A DNA stretch of 64,000 bases from Novosphingobium sp. 9U (lineage in GTDB: Bacteria; Pseudomonadota; Alphaproteobacteria; Sphingomonadales; Sphingomonadaceae). Where the stretch lies: NCBI RefSeq assembly GCF_902506425.1, contig NZ_LR732504.1:62001-126000 (forward strand), written 5' to 3'. The notes below the pieces were generated by a model. The model searched no databases and had not been told where the DNA came from. It was given only the letters and a program-made list of their open reading frames with translations. The position numbers and the translations under genes were made by a program. Shown here one piece after another: positions 27,895 through 38,277 of the stretch (positions within the stretch are counted from its first letter, which is position 1; each line of letters opens with the position of its first letter).

Positions 27895-27924
27895 CGTCGA
27901 CCCGGGGCTTGGCCCGGGTCGACG
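27895..27924 (-). terminator. terminator hairpin after the cyclophilin gene
   Basis: A perfect 12-bp inverted repeat, cgtcgacccggg / cccgggtcgacg, with a 6-nt loop lies 7 nt beyond the cyclophilin stop on the minus strand and is followed by ctttcc. It separates the cyclophilin gene from the lipase-like gene. The same core is a frequent intergenic palindrome type, so it may also be a dispersed repeat. Confidence 0.6.
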
Positions 27925-27931
27925 TCAATAC

Positions 27932-28387
<456 letters not shown>

Positions 28388-28513
28388 GAGAGTCTCCTGT
28401 AGGTTGGCGGTGCATATAGGGGCTGTGCGGGCGATGTCACCTTCGCACGTCGATCCCGCTGCATCGCACCATCGGCGGTTGCTTTTGAAGCCTGGCCGCG
28501 TAGACCCCCGTCC

Positions 28514-29944
28514 ATGGCAGCCGAGCATCTCGAGGACGAACTGATCGAAGGCGTCGAGCGCCCTGATGATCCGTCCCCCGAGAACGAGCACCACGACGAG
28601 GACAACCGACTGAAGCCGGAATTCCTGCGCAGCGTCCGCGACGCGCTGCAAGAGGAAGACTTCGATCGGGTCTACAACCTGGTCGAGCCGCTGCACCCGG
28701 CGGACATCGCTGATCTGTTAGAGCTGTTCGAGGAAGATCAGCGGCTCGACCTGGCAAGAGCCATCAGCGACCTGATGGGCGTCGAAGTGATCGCCGAGCT
28801 CAACGACTGGGTGCGCGAGGCCCTGCTGGACGGCCTGCCCGCCGACGTCGTCGCCGAGATCGCCGAGCAGCTCGACACCGACGACGCGGTCGCCATGATC
28901 GAGGACCTCGATCGCGAGGACCAGCAGGCGGTCCTGGCCGAGCTCGATCCCGAAGATCGCGCCGCGATCGAGGCCGCGCTCGCCTACCCCGACGAGTCCG
29001 CCGGGCGCCTGATGAGCCGGGACTTCGTCGCGGTGCCCGAATCCATGTCGGTTGGCGACCTGATCGACTTCCTGCGCGAGCAGCGCCACCTTCCCACCGA
29101 TTTCTGGGAAGTGTTCATCGTCGATCCGCTGCATCATCCGATCGGCACGTGCGCGCTCTCGTGGATCCTGCGCACGCCGCGCTCGATCCCGCTATCGGAC
29201 GTGATGAAGCGCGAGCAAACGCTGATCCCGGTCATGATGGACCAGGAGGAAGTCGCGCTGCGCTTCCAGAAATATGCGCTGATCTCGGCCGCGGTGGTGG
29301 ACGAGGCGGGACGTCTGGTCGGTCAGATCACCGTCGACGATGTCGTGCACATCATTCAGGAAGAGGCAGGGGAGGACGCGCTGCTGCTCTCCGGCGCGGG
29401 CGATGGCGACATCAACGAGCCGATTTTGCTGACGGTCCGCACCCGCCTCACGTGGCTGGTGGTCAACCTGGGCACAGCGATGATCGCGGCCTCGGTTGTC
29501 GGCCTGTTCCAAGGCGCGATCGCCAAGCTGGCGCTGCTGGCGGTGCTGATGCCGATCGTCTCGGGTATGGGCGGCAATGCCGGCACCCAGACGCTGGCCG
29601 TGGCGGTGCGCGCGCTTGCGACCAACCAGCTCACCAGTTCCAACACGCAGCGCATGATCCTGCGCGAACTGCGCATCGCGCTCACCAACGGCCTGGCGTT
29701 GGGCACGCTGATCGGCATCGGCACCACGCTGGTGTTCGGCAATCCGTTGCTCGGCGGCGTGATCGCGCTCGCCATGGTGATCAACAATCTGATCGCCGGG
29801 CTGGCGGGCATCCTGGTGCCGGTGACGCTCGATCGCTTCAACGTCGACCCTGCGGTGTCCTCCGCCGTATTCGTGACCATGGCGACCGACGTGATGGGCT
29901 TCTTCAGCTTCCTGGGCCTGGCGGTGCTGACCGGGCTGGCGTGA
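28514..29944 (+). CDS. mgtE: magnesium transporter MgtE
   Basis: The 476-residue MgtE has a cytosolic N domain (about 36-140, LHPADIADLLELF), two CBS domains that sense Mg2+ (about 170-290) and five membrane spans (about 305-476). The pore signature VSGMGGNAGTQTLAVAVRAL is present. It is a Mg2+-gated channel/transporter of the inner membrane. It diverges from the cyclophilin gene. The C-terminal membrane part ends just 2 nt before palindromic element copy 3. Confidence 0.96.
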   Translation: MAAEHLEDELIEGVERPDDPSPENEHHDEDNRLKPEFLRSVRDALQEEDFDRVYNLVEPLHPADIADLLELFEEDQRLDLARAISDLMGVEVIAELNDWVREALLDGLPADVVAEIAEQLDTDDAVAMIEDLDREDQQAVLAELDPEDRAAIEAALAYPDESAGRLMSRDFVAVPESMSVGDLIDFLREQRHLPTDFWEVFIVDPLHHPIGTCALSWILRTPRSIPLSDVMKREQTLIPVMMDQEEVALRFQKYALISAAVVDEAGRLVGQITVDDVVHIIQEEAGEDALLLSGAGDGDINEPILLTVRTRLTWLVVNLGTAMIAASVVGLFQGAIAKLALLAVLMPIVSGMGGNAGTQTLAVAVRALATNQLTSSNTQRMILRELRIALTNGLALGTLIGIGTTLVFGNPLLGGVIALAMVINNLIAGLAGILVPVTLDRFNVDPAVSSAVFVTMATDVMGFFSFLGLAVLTGLA

Positions 29945-29945
29945 T

Positions 29946-30085
29946 AGATCCTCCCCCCTTGGGGGAGGTGGCAGTCCGCAGGACTGACGGAGGGGTGTAA
30001 CCCTCTCGCCCGAGTACTACGCCGGCGGTGACACCCCTCCGTCACGCGCTACGCGCGCGCCACCTCCCCTTGCAGGGGAGGATCT
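29946..30085. repeat. dispersed palindromic element, copy 3
   Basis: This 140-bp element begins agatcctcccccct and ends ccttgcaggggaggatct, with inner gaggggtgtaaccctctcg and ggtgacacccctcc. The stretch ctctcgcccgagtactacgccggcggtgacacccctccgtca is nearly identical to copy 1. It begins 2 nt after the mgtE stop and would form a long stem at the mRNA 3' end. Confidence 0.85.
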
Positions 30086-30127
30086 AGCGCGGGTTCAAAA
30101 CGCGAGCGTCCACTCTACATACCCACG

Positions 30128-30535
30128 ATGCCGCTCCACATGACGAAGATCGCCTACGGAACCGAGAGTCCGGCCACCCTGAAGGCCTGGCTGGAGAGCC
30201 ACGCCCACAGCTCGGCAGGCGAGGCGCTGATGACCACGCGCTATCTGCCCAAGCGCCACGAGGAGATGGCCGGCGGCTCGCTCTATTGGATCTTCGAGCA
30301 TGCGCTGATCGGCCGCTCGCCGTTGCTGGGGTTCAACCAGCGTGACGACGGGCGCTGGCACATCCGCCTCGAACCGCGGCTGATCGCGGTACACACCAGG
30401 CCCAAGCGTGCGCATCAGGGCTGGCGCTACCTCGACGAAGAGGATGCCCCGCGAGACCTGGCCGACGGCGAGGATGCCGGCGATGCACTTCCGGCACGGC
30501 TGATCGGCGAACTGGCGAAGCTGGGTCTGGTTTGA
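30128..30535 (+). CDS. DUF1489 family protein
   Basis: The 135-residue protein starts MPLHMTKIAYGTES and matches the DUF1489 family, which is conserved in alphaproteobacteria and has no assigned function. It contains the conserved LTTRY-like strand (EALMTTRYLPKRHEEM) and WIFEHALIGRSPLLGF, with HIRLEPRLIAVHTRPKRAHQGWRYL near the C-terminus. No signal peptide or membrane span is seen. It stands alone between repeat copy 3 and the cell-wall hydrolase gene. Confidence 0.85.
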   Translation: MPLHMTKIAYGTESPATLKAWLESHAHSSAGEALMTTRYLPKRHEEMAGGSLYWIFEHALIGRSPLLGFNQRDDGRWHIRLEPRLIAVHTRPKRAHQGWRYLDEEDAPRDLADGEDAGDALPARLIGELAKLGLV

Positions 30536-30619
30536 CGAAGCGCTCGGCGCCGGCGCCAGCGGCCCGTCCGTCAGGTTCGGCCTAGCCACCCGCCCCCAGC
30601 AGGGTATGAGCCACGCGCA

Positions 30620-31897
30620 ATGGCGATAAGCAAGCTTCTGAAAACCGGCACGGGATCGCCGGCCTTGGCGGGTCTTGCCGTGGGCCTGCTGCTTGCCGCA
30701 CTGACCTTGCTTGTCGCCATGATGCGGATCGGCCCCGCCACTCTGTCTCACCGTGCGGCGCCCATGCCTGCGAGCAGGGCAACGGTGGCGCCGCCCGACG
30801 TCGTGCCGCAAGTCGAGCCGGCCGAGTTCCAGGCGCTCGCGCCCGCCGACGCGCGGACGTTCAATGCGTCCGTCCCGTTCAGCACCGCACCCAACCCGGC
30901 CGCGCGCCCGTTCGCTTTTGCCGGCAGCGACGAGGATCGCCTGCGCGCGCTCGACTGCCTGGCAGCGGCGGTCCTCTACGAAGCGGGCGACGATCCGGAA
31001 GGCCAGCGTGCCGTAGCGCAAGTGGTGCTGAACCGCGTGCGACACCCCGCCTTCCCGCGCACGGTCTGCGGTGTGGTGTTCCAGGGCTCCGAGCGGCGGA
31101 TCGGCTGCCAGTTCACCTTCACTTGCGACGGCGCGCTCGCCCGTGCCTACTCGGAGGCTTTGTGGACGCGGGCGCGCGCAGTCGCCTCTGCCGCGCTGTC
31201 CGGCACCGTCTACAAGCCGGTCGGACAGGCGACGCACTACCACACCGACTGGGTGGTTCCATACTGGAGTGCCAGTCTCGACAAGATCGTGGCGGTGCAT
31301 TCGCATCTGTTCTTTCGCTGGAGCGGGTGGTGGGGCACGCCCGCCGCCTTCCGCTTCCGCGCAACCGGCCAGGAGCCGCGGATACCGCAGCTATCCATCC
31401 GCTTTCCCGAGCACGGCTTCTCGATTGCGCCCGAGGCGGTCGGCGAAGCGGCACCCGGGCTCACGACCGCGTCGATCAGCAACCAAGGTTTCAAGCCCAG
31501 CAGCGACAGCCCGGACACCTACCTGGTCGTGCTCTCGCCGGGTCAGGCCGCCAACTTCGCGCAGATCGCCGCCTCCGCCTGCGCTGCGCGGCCACGCTGC
31601 AAGTTCATGGGCTGGACCGATCCCGCCAAGCTTCCGCAGAGTGCCTCGTCCAAGCTCTCGCCCGACCAGCTCGGCGCATTGTCGTTCAGCTACTTGCGCG
31701 ACCGTTCGATCAACCTGGAACGCGCGCTATGGAACTGCGCCCAGTTCAAGCGGCCGGCGGGGCAGTGCCTGTGGAGCAAGTCACCCGCGCCGGTCGCAAA
31801 GCCGACCGCTGCTGCGCCGATCCCCTCTGTCGCGGCGCCCGTGATACTGAAGGGCGTGCGCTTCAAGGACTCTCAAGGATTGCCAGCGAAGCCTTAG
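30620..31897 (+). CDS. membrane-anchored SleB-type cell wall hydrolase
   Basis: The 425-residue protein has an N-terminal membrane segment (about residues 14-36), a Pro/Ala-rich linker and a hydrolase_2/SleB domain (about 110-220). The domain carries the conserved EA (VLYEAGDDPEGQRAVAQVVLNRVRHPAFP), the CGVVFQ/CQFTFTCDG segment and THYHTDWVVPYWS. SleB relatives are peptidoglycan lytic enzymes (spore cortex-lytic in Bacillus; wall remodelling in alphaproteobacteria). The C-terminal 200 residues have no clear domain but keep paired Cys (ACAARPRC; WNCAQFKRPAGQC). The ribosome site is weak. Confidence 0.87.
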   Translation: MAISKLLKTGTGSPALAGLAVGLLLAALTLLVAMMRIGPATLSHRAAPMPASRATVAPPDVVPQVEPAEFQALAPADARTFNASVPFSTAPNPAARPFAFAGSDEDRLRALDCLAAAVLYEAGDDPEGQRAVAQVVLNRVRHPAFPRTVCGVVFQGSERRIGCQFTFTCDGALARAYSEALWTRARAVASAALSGTVYKPVGQATHYHTDWVVPYWSASLDKIVAVHSHLFFRWSGWWGTPAAFRFRATGQEPRIPQLSIRFPEHGFSIAPEAVGEAAPGLTTASISNQGFKPSSDSPDTYLVVLSPGQAANFAQIAASACAARPRCKFMGWTDPAKLPQSASSKLSPDQLGALSFSYLRDRSINLERALWNCAQFKRPAGQCLWSKSPAPVAKPTAAAPIPSVAAPVILKGVRFKDSQGLPAKP

Positions 31898-31963
31898 CCG
31901 CTCGCTTTGGTGCACGCGCAGGCGCCGCAGCGACAAGAACCAACACCGTCTGCGCCCATTGGC

Positions 31964-32935
31964 TTAGCGTGCAGTGGGTATCCCGCTCGGCGTCGGGCTC
32001 GGTTCGGGCGTGGAGAGCGGGCTCGACTGTGTCACGTCCTGACCCGAGCCATCCTTCAGCCGACGCGGCTCCAGCATCGCCGTCGTCTCGATCAGGTCCA
32101 GCGCGCGCTGCGCGTCCTCGAAGCGGCGGGCGTCGGCGATCCACTTCTGGGCCGCTTCGGCGCCAGGCATGCGCTCCACTTCGTCTATCGCATTGTCGAT
32201 CCGCCGCGCGGTGAGCATCAGCCGCGCGCGGTCGATGCGGGCCGCCGGAGTCAGCAACGTCGGGGAGTCGCTGTGCACGGTGAACAAGTTGGCCACCTCC
32301 TGCCGCGTACGCGACCACAGGTTCATGCTCTGCGAGGTGTCGGTCAGGTCGGGTGCGAGCGCTTCGAGGCGCGCGGTCAGCTGGTCGATCGTCACCGGGT
32401 TGCGCGCGAACGTGGTAATCGTCTGCACCGCCTGCGGCTGCGCATCGCCGAAGCGCAAGGTGAGCTGGTCGGCCACGAAACCGAGCTGCGCGCCACGCTC
32501 GACCAGGCGGCGGGCGGACGAGGCGATCAGCAGCGCCTCTGCCCGCGCGGCGTTGCCCGAAGCAGCGCTGGCCTGGAAGTCGAGGCGGGAGAAGCGATCC
32601 TCGAGCATGGCCAGGCGCGCCTCCATCGAGACCACGGCGTTCATCGCGGGCTGCGTACGGCCACCCGCAACTTGGGAGGCGGCGCCACTGCCGACCGCAT
32701 CCTGTGCTCCACCGGTCGCGGATGACTGGCCGGCATTGCTTGGGGCGGGCAGGTAGCGAGCCAGGTCGCCATGCCAAGCAAGGTAAGCGACGCCGCCCGC
32801 GCCGGCCAGGAAGGCCAGCAGCACGGCGACAAATACGGAGCGAAAAGATCTGCGCCGCCGCGTAACGGGCGCCGCAGGTGCTGCAATCGTATCCGGGCCA
32901 ATCGCTTCCGGAATCGTCGGGGTATCGTCCTGCAT
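31964..32935 (-). CDS. mitofilin/HemX-like membrane protein
   Basis: A 323-residue protein with one membrane span (about residues 32-53, FRSVFVAVLLAFLAGAGGVAYLAW) and a long periplasmic alpha-helical, coiled-coil region (EARLAMLEDRFSRLDFQ ... ARRIDNAIDEVERMPGAEAAQKW). This is the pattern of alphaproteobacterial mitofilin-domain proteins encoded next to hemD. Relatives shape membranes (cristae in mitochondria, intracytoplasmic membranes in phototrophs); a direct role in haem synthesis is unproven. It starts 9 nt after hemD, so hemC-hemD-this gene form an operon. Confidence 0.82.
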   Translation of the reverse strand: MQDDTPTIPEAIGPDTIAAPAAPVTRRRRSFRSVFVAVLLAFLAGAGGVAYLAWHGDLARYLPAPSNAGQSSATGGAQDAVGSGAASQVAGGRTQPAMNAVVSMEARLAMLEDRFSRLDFQASAASGNAARAEALLIASSARRLVERGAQLGFVADQLTLRFGDAQPQAVQTITTFARNPVTIDQLTARLEALAPDLTDTSQSMNLWSRTRQEVANLFTVHSDSPTLLTPAARIDRARLMLTARRIDNAIDEVERMPGAEAAQKWIADARRFEDAQRALDLIETTAMLEPRRLKDGSGQDVTQSSPLSTPEPSPTPSGIPTAR

Positions 32936-32943
32936 CGGGCCTT

Positions 32944-33651
32944 TCAGCGGGGGATTTCGGCTTCCCCGCCCAGGTCTTGGCACATCTCGCGAGCCAAGGC
33001 CAGAAGCGCTGCGTCGCTCGGCTGGGCGGCACTGCGCACCGCCGCCCAGCCTTTTCCGGCGAAGTCCGACACCCGTGGTCCGATGGTGGCAAGGGCAATG
33101 GTCGCGCGATCCACGGCGGCTGGCGTGCATATCCGATCGAAATGACGCGCCGCCTCGCCCGAATGGAGCACGACCACTGCGTCGCCTGTGAGTGCCCGCG
33201 CGAGGCCGGCGGACAGCGGCAGGGGATCGCTGGTGTAGACGATGCGCGTCTCGAGCGAAACATGCTCCGGCATATCGAGCGGCACATGCGCGGCGCCGGT
33301 CAGGCGCAGCAGGCGCCGATGCGCTGGCGCGAGTTCGACTACGACGTTCTGCAGGCCGCCCGAACCGACCGCGGCAATGGAGAAGCCTGCCGCAGCGGCT
33401 GCCTCGGCGGTCGTACCGCCCACGCAATATGCGGGCAGCCCTCGCAGGCTCTCCAGGTTTGGGCCACCATGGCGCAGGGCATTGACGCTGCCCAACAGCA
33501 CCGCATCCACCGCATCGCGGGGGACCGGAACCCAGGGAAGCGGCCGGACGACGAAGATCGGGTGTGCCTCCGCGCCCAGCCCGATGGCCCGGGCCGCCTC
33601 GACAGTCGCGGTCGCGCCGGGCTCCGGGCGCACGACGATCAGCCGCTTCAT
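32944..33651 (-). CDS. hemD: uroporphyrinogen-III synthase
   Basis: A 235-residue protein of the HemD fold, which cyclises hydroxymethylbilane to uroporphyrinogen III in tetrapyrrole synthesis. Sequence conservation in this family is low; the N-terminal VVRPEPGATAT, the central YCVGGTTAEAAAAAG and LATIGPRVSDFAGKGW support the call together with its position after hemC. Its ATG at 33651 overlaps the hemC stop by 4 nt. Confidence 0.9.
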   Translation of the reverse strand: MKRLIVVRPEPGATATVEAARAIGLGAEAHPIFVVRPLPWVPVPRDAVDAVLLGSVNALRHGGPNLESLRGLPAYCVGGTTAEAAAAAGFSIAAVGSGGLQNVVVELAPAHRRLLRLTGAAHVPLDMPEHVSLETRIVYTSDPLPLSAGLARALTGDAVVVLHSGEAARHFDRICTPAAVDRATIALATIGPRVSDFAGKGWAAVRSAAQPSDAALLALAREMCQDLGGEAEIPR

Positions 33652-34589
33652 GCCGGAGCTGGACCGGAGAAATGCACGGTGATGGCCGCTGGCGCGCGGG
33701 CCAGCAGGTCCGCTGCAAGCCGTGCCGGCGCCTCGCAGTCTTCCGGCGCGAACGTCGCGGCCGCCTCGACCTGCTCGGCACCATCAGGGCTGTAGAGCAC
33801 GGCGCGCATCGTCAGGACTCCATCCTCCCGCTGCGTCAGAACGGCGATCGGGCTGTGGCAATTGCCGCCGAGCGCCGCCAGCAGTGCACGTTCGGCCAGC
33901 ACCGCCTCGCGGCTCGGCGCGTCGTCGACACGCGCCAGGAAGTCTCGCGTGCGCGCATCGTCGGCGCGGCACTCGATCAGGATCGCCGCCTGGCCGGGCG
34001 CCGGCAGCCAGGCCTCCGCGTCGAGCGGGTGACCGGTGCCGGTCTCCCCCAGGCGGTTGAGCCCCGCGAGCGCGAGAAAGGTCGCATCCGCCTCACCCGC
34101 CGCCAGCTTGGCCAGCCGCGTCGCGACGTTGCCGCGGAAGGTGATCACCTTGCAGTCCGGCCGTGCATGCAGAAGTTGCGCGGCGCGGCGCGGGGCGCTG
34201 GTGCCGACAATCGCGCCTTGCGGCAGCGCGGTGACGCTGGCGGCGCCGACCAGCACGTCGCGCACGTCCTCGCGCGGGAGCACGGCGCCGATTGCGATCT
34301 CGGGAGGGCGGATCGTCTCCACGTCCTTGGCCGAGTGCACGGCGAAGTCGATCTCACCCGCGAGCAGCCAGGCATCGAGCTCCTTGGTCCACAGCGCCTT
34401 GCCGCCGATCTCGGCGAGCGCGCGGTCCTGGATGCGATCGCCGCTGGCAGTGACCGACACGATCTCTATATGCGCTGCCTCGATACCGTGCGCCGTCGCC
34501 AGCCGCGTCCGTGCTTCCTCCGCCTGTGCCATGGCGAGCGGGGAGCGGCGGGTGCCGAGGCGAAAGCGCGGGGGTTCAGGTGGGATCAT
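33648..34589 (-). CDS. hemC: hydroxymethylbilane synthase (porphobilinogen deaminase)
   Basis: The 313-residue enzyme joins four porphobilinogen units to hydroxymethylbilane. It shows [13 protein letters not shown] at the N-terminus, [25 protein letters not shown], and the dipyrromethane-cofactor cysteine Cys244 in [10 protein letters not shown]. It is the first gene of the minus-strand haem operon and diverges from tsaD with a 62-nt gap that must hold both promoters. Confidence 0.97.
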   Translation of the reverse strand: MIPPEPPRFRLGTRRSPLAMAQAEEARTRLATAHGIEAAHIEIVSVTASGDRIQDRALAEIGGKALWTKELDAWLLAGEIDFAVHSAKDVETIRPPEIAIGAVLPREDVRDVLVGAASVTALPQGAIVGTSAPRRAAQLLHARPDCKVITFRGNVATRLAKLAAGEADATFLALAGLNRLGETGTGHPLDAEAWLPAPGQAAILIECRADDARTRDFLARVDDAPSREAVLAERALLAALGGNCHSPIAVLTQREDGVLTMRAVLYSPDGAEQVEAAATFAPEDCEAPARLAADLLARAPAAITVHFSGPAPA

Positions 34590-34651
34590 GGGCGAAACGT
34601 GCTACTCGGCATTGCCGCTCAGGAAAAGACGGTGCGGGTGACGACGGTAAG

Positions 34652-35689
34652 ATGACGACGGTATTGGGGATCGAAAGCTCGTGCGACGAGACGGCGGCGG
34701 CGCTCGTCACCGACGGGCGCGTGATCCTGGCCCAGCGCATCGCCTCGCAGGACGACGCGCACCGGCCCTACGGCGGTGTCGTGCCCGAGATTGCCGCAAG
34801 GGCACATGCCGAGCGGCTGACCCCGCTGATCGAAGCTACTTTGGCGGATGCGGGCATGACGCTGGCTGACGTGGATGCGATCGCGGCGACTGCAGGTCCC
34901 GGGCTGATCGGCGGCGTGATGGTCGGACTTGTCACGGCCAAGGCGCTGGCGATGGCGAGTGACAAGCCGCTGATCGCAGTCAATCACCTGGAAGGTCACG
35001 CCCTCTCTCCACGCCTGGCGGATGAGGCGCTGGCCTATCCGTATCTGCTGCTGCTGGTGTCGGGCGGACATTGCCAGCTGCTGCTGGTCGAGGGCGTGGG
35101 CAAGTACCGCCGGCTCGCCACGACCATCGATGACGCGCTGGGCGAAGCGTTCGACAAGACCGCCAAGCTGCTCGGGCTCGGCTATCCCGGCGGACCGGCG
35201 GTAGAGCGTCTCGCGCGCGAGGGCGATGCGAGGAAGGTGCCACTTCCCCGGCCGCTGGTCGGGAGCGCGGAGCCGCACTTCTCCTTCGCCGGCCTGAAGA
35301 GTGCAGTCATGCGCGCGAAGATGGCGATTGACGCGAGCACCTGCACCGATGCCGATATCGCCGCTTCGTTCCAGCAAGCCGCGATCGACTGCCTCCTCGA
35401 CCGCACCCGCCGTGCCCTCGCTGCGAGCGGGCAGGTGACTGCGCTCGTGGTCGCGGGCGGCGTGGCGGCCAACACCGCGATCCGCTCGGCACTCCAGGCG
35501 TTGGCGGATGCGCATGGGTTGCCGTTCGTCGCGCCGCCGCTTGCCTTGTGCACCGATAATGCGGCGATGATCGCATGGGCCGGCGTGGAACGCCTCGGAC
35601 AGTCGGACCCGCTCGACACGCCGGCGCGGCCACGCTGGCCGCTCGATCCCTCGGCTGAAGCCGTGCGCGGTGCAGGAGTGAAGGCATGA
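34652..35689 (+). CDS. tsaD: tRNA N6-adenosine threonylcarbamoyltransferase
   Basis: The 345-residue TsaD transfers the threonylcarbamoyl group to A37 of ANN-decoding tRNAs (t6A) with TsaB/TsaE/TsaC. It starts [19 protein letters not shown] and has the metal-binding HLEGH segment ([10 protein letters not shown]), [12 protein letters not shown] and [10 protein letters not shown]. The ATG at 34652 gives the family start; the longer frame overlaps hemC antisense. A 14-nt spaced duplication tgacgacggta lies across the start (34639 and 34653). Its stop overlaps gpsA by 4 nt. Confidence 0.97.
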   Translation: MTTVLGIESSCDETAAALVTDGRVILAQRIASQDDAHRPYGGVVPEIAARAHAERLTPLIEATLADAGMTLADVDAIAATAGPGLIGGVMVGLVTAKALAMASDKPLIAVNHLEGHALSPRLADEALAYPYLLLLVSGGHCQLLLVEGVGKYRRLATTIDDALGEAFDKTAKLLGLGYPGGPAVERLAREGDARKVPLPRPLVGSAEPHFSFAGLKSAVMRAKMAIDASTCTDADIAASFQQAAIDCLLDRTRRALAASGQVTALVVAGGVAANTAIRSALQALADAHGLPFVAPPLALCTDNAAMIAWAGVERLGQSDPLDTPARPRWPLDPSAEAVRGAGVKA

Positions 35690-36705
35690 CCGGACAAGTC
35701 GGCGTCGTTGGTGCAGGCGCCTGGGGCACGGCCCTGGCGCAGGCGCTCGCCAGCGACGGCAGCGAGGTGCTGCTGTGGGCCCGAGAGCCCGATCTGGTCC
35801 GCGAGATCAACACCGAGCGGCGCAACAGGCCCTACCTGCCGAGCGCCACATTGGCGCCGACGATCCACGCCACGCAGGACCTGGGAGAGCTCGCCAATCT
35901 AGCGGTGCTGCTGATCGTCGTGCCTGCACAGTTCCTCGCCTCGGTCATCGCGCAGCTGCCCGCGGGCACGCGAGACCTGGTGCTCTGCGCCAAGGGCATC
36001 GAGGCGGGCAGCGGCCGGCTCATGGCCGAAGTCGCTGCCGACGCCGATTCGAAGGCCCGGCTGGCCGTGCTATCCGGGCCGACTTTCGCGCACGAAGTCG
36101 CTGCCGGGCTGCCGACCGCGGTGACGCTCGCGTGCTCTGGCGGACAGGCGCAATGGGACCGGCTGGCGCCGCTGATCGCGCGGCCGGCGCTTCGTCCGTA
36201 CTACTCGGACGACGTCGTCGGGGCCGAAGTCGGTGGCGCCGTGAAGAACGTGCTCGCCATCGCCTGCGGCGTGGTGGAGGGTATGAACCTCGGGCAGAAC
36301 GCCCGCGCCGCGGTAATCGCGCGCGGCTATGCCGAAATGCTGCGCTTCGGCCTTGCACGCGGAGCACGGGGCGAGACGCTGGCCGGCTTGTGCGGCCTCG
36401 GCGACCTGGTGCTAACGTGCTCCTCCACTTCCAGCCGCAACTTCTCGCTGGGCCTCGCGCTCGGCCAGGGGCTGACCGCGGTCGAAGCACTGACCGGCAA
36501 GAGCAGCGTCGCCGAGGGTGCAGCGACCGCGCCGGTGCTCGCCCAACTCGCAGCGCGCGAAGGCGTGGCCATGCCGATCGTCGAGGGTGTCTGCCGGCTG
36601 CTCAGCGGTGAAAGTCCGGCGAGTGCCGTCGTCGCCGACATCCTCTCGCGCCCGCTCAAGGCCGAGCTCGAGGCCGATCGGAAGACATCGGGGCCCGCTG
36701 CTTGA
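35686..36705 (+). CDS. gpsA: glycerol-3-phosphate dehydrogenase [NAD(P)+]
   Basis: The 339-residue cytoplasmic enzyme reduces dihydroxyacetone phosphate to glycerol-3-phosphate for phospholipid synthesis. It has the Rossmann motif [13 protein letters not shown] (residues about 8-20), [20 protein letters not shown], the catalytic lysine in [12 protein letters not shown] and [16 protein letters not shown]. It starts inside tsaD (ATGA overlap), so the two are coupled. Confidence 0.97.
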   Translation: MTGQVGVVGAGAWGTALAQALASDGSEVLLWAREPDLVREINTERRNRPYLPSATLAPTIHATQDLGELANLAVLLIVVPAQFLASVIAQLPAGTRDLVLCAKGIEAGSGRLMAEVAADADSKARLAVLSGPTFAHEVAAGLPTAVTLACSGGQAQWDRLAPLIARPALRPYYSDDVVGAEVGGAVKNVLAIACGVVEGMNLGQNARAAVIARGYAEMLRFGLARGARGETLAGLCGLGDLVLTCSSTSSRNFSLGLALGQGLTAVEALTGKSSVAEGAATAPVLAQLAAREGVAMPIVEGVCRLLSGESPASAVVADILSRPLKAELEADRKTSGPAA

Positions 36706-38204
36706 CCGGACCTGCGGCAATCGAAGGGCAAGGACAGGAGGACCTCGCGGCGATCGCCAAGGGTGGCCGCACGAACTTGCTCGGCTTCTTCATGCGCCTG
36801 GCCGCGCGCATCCCATTCCTGTTCATCGCCGGTCGCGCTCCTGGATACGGCCCAGCCGCGCTGGGCGTGTTCGCCTCGGCGCTGGTGCTGATCGAATTGA
36901 CGGCCATGCTGTGCACGCTGGGCGAAAAGCGCGGGCTGGCGCAGCGCCTGTCGGAATCGGACGAGCATCCTGCCAACCTGATCGCAGATGGCTCGCTGGT
37001 AGCGCTGGTCGCCTCCTGCGCGGTGGCGCTGGGGTTCTGGCTGTTCCCTGCGCCGCTGTTCCCGGGCGGCAACTACACCTGGATCGATCGGCTGATGGTG
37101 CTGGCGATCCCGCCGCTCGCCCTGACCGAGATCTGGCTGGCTGCTCTCGCCTACCGATTCGATGTCGCCGCCACCGTGCGGGCTCGCGCCGTCGTGGAGC
37201 CCTGGACGATTTCGATCGTGGCCGGGATCATGGCCCTTGTCGCGCCTCGGAGCGGCCTCGCCGTGGCCTACCTCGCGTCGGTCTACGCCGCTGCGATCGC
37301 TGCCTTCGTACCGTTCCTGCGGGCCTATGGCCGCCCGCAGAACTGGCGGCCGTCGCTCAGGAACATGGGCAAGCTCACCTGGCGCAGCCTGCCGATCGCC
37401 ACGGCCGACGCGATCGAGTGGGGCACGCGCCGGCTCGACATCTTCATCCTGGGCCTGTTCGCGGCGCCAAGTGCCGTCGGCGTCTACTACGTCGCCCAGC
37501 AGATCGCCTCGCTGCCTCAGAAGCTCAAGACCAGCTTTGAGCCGATCCTCGGCCCCGTCATCACTCGCAACCTCAAGACGCGCGACTATGCCGCCATCGG
37601 GCGCCAGGTGCGCCAGGTCGGCTTCTGGATCCTGGCGGCGCAGCTCGGCATTGCGATGGCCCTTTGCATCCCGGGCGAAGGCGTGATGGGCCTGATCGGG
37701 CCGCAGTTCGTCGGCGGTACGGGAGCCCTCGCCTTCCTGCTCGCAGCCGAGGTCGTCGCCGCCACCGCGGTGGTGAGCGAAGCGGCGCTGATCTACGTCG
37801 CGCGGATCCGCAATCTGGTGGTCTCGCTGCTGACCGTGGTGCTCCAGGCGCTGGTCACCGTCGGCGGCATCCTGCTGATGCAGGAGCTGGGCTACAACGA
37901 GCTGTTCCAGGCCGCCGCGGCGGCGCTGGGCCTGGCATTGGCGCTGGGGTTCGCCTCGCTGGTCAAGTCGCACATCCTCGCCGGCATTCTTGCCGAGTCG
38001 ATCAACAACTGGCGTTGGGCACTCGTCCTGGCAGTGGTGCCGGCGGGGCTCGTGGGCTGGGCGGCGACGCGCTTCCTGCCCGAGTGGGCCGAGCTCGCTT
38101 TCGGCATCCCCGCGATCCTGGCGGTCTACTTCGGCGTCCTGTGGCGGCGCGCCTTCGGGCCCGAAGATCGCGTGCTGTTCCAGAAGTCTTCCGCCCCGGC
38201 TTGA
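36702..38204 (+). CDS. polysaccharide biosynthesis/flippase-like membrane protein
   Basis: A 500-residue protein with about 12-14 hydrophobic segments, fitting the MATE/MurJ/Wzx-type superfamily of lipid-linked oligosaccharide flippases and related polysaccharide exporters. The segment RRLDIFILGLFAAPSAVGVYYVAQQIASLPQKLKTSFEPIL is typical of O-antigen flippase-like proteins. The proposed TTG start overlaps the gpsA stop (TTGA); a first internal ATG at 36792 is the alternative and would begin inside the first span. No glycosyltransferases are nearby, so the cargo is unknown. Confidence 0.75.
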   Translation: MTGPAAIEGQGQEDLAAIAKGGRTNLLGFFMRLAARIPFLFIAGRAPGYGPAALGVFASALVLIELTAMLCTLGEKRGLAQRLSESDEHPANLIADGSLVALVASCAVALGFWLFPAPLFPGGNYTWIDRLMVLAIPPLALTEIWLAALAYRFDVAATVRARAVVEPWTISIVAGIMALVAPRSGLAVAYLASVYAAAIAAFVPFLRAYGRPQNWRPSLRNMGKLTWRSLPIATADAIEWGTRRLDIFILGLFAAPSAVGVYYVAQQIASLPQKLKTSFEPILGPVITRNLKTRDYAAIGRQVRQVGFWILAAQLGIAMALCIPGEGVMGLIGPQFVGGTGALAFLLAAEVVAATAVVSEAALIYVARIRNLVVSLLTVVLQALVTVGGILLMQELGYNELFQAAAAALGLALALGFASLVKSHILAGILAESINNWRWALVLAVVPAGLVGWAATRFLPEWAELAFGIPAILAVYFGVLWRRAFGPEDRVLFQKSSAPA

Positions 38205-38277
38205 CTGGCGTGCCAGCCGGGACAAGGAGTGGCCCGGTATGGGGAGCCATATCGCTCCCGACCCAGAAGGATTTGCG

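Noticed and set aside
31964..33784. 606-residue minus-strand frame covering the mitofilin-like gene and running on through hemD
   Set aside because: Only the first-described part (to 32935) has the family pattern; the rest is hemD read in another frame.
34639..34663. 14-nt spaced duplication tgacgacggta at the tsaD start
   Set aside because: The copies are out of frame with each other and short; it gives an alternative GTG but no in-frame product.
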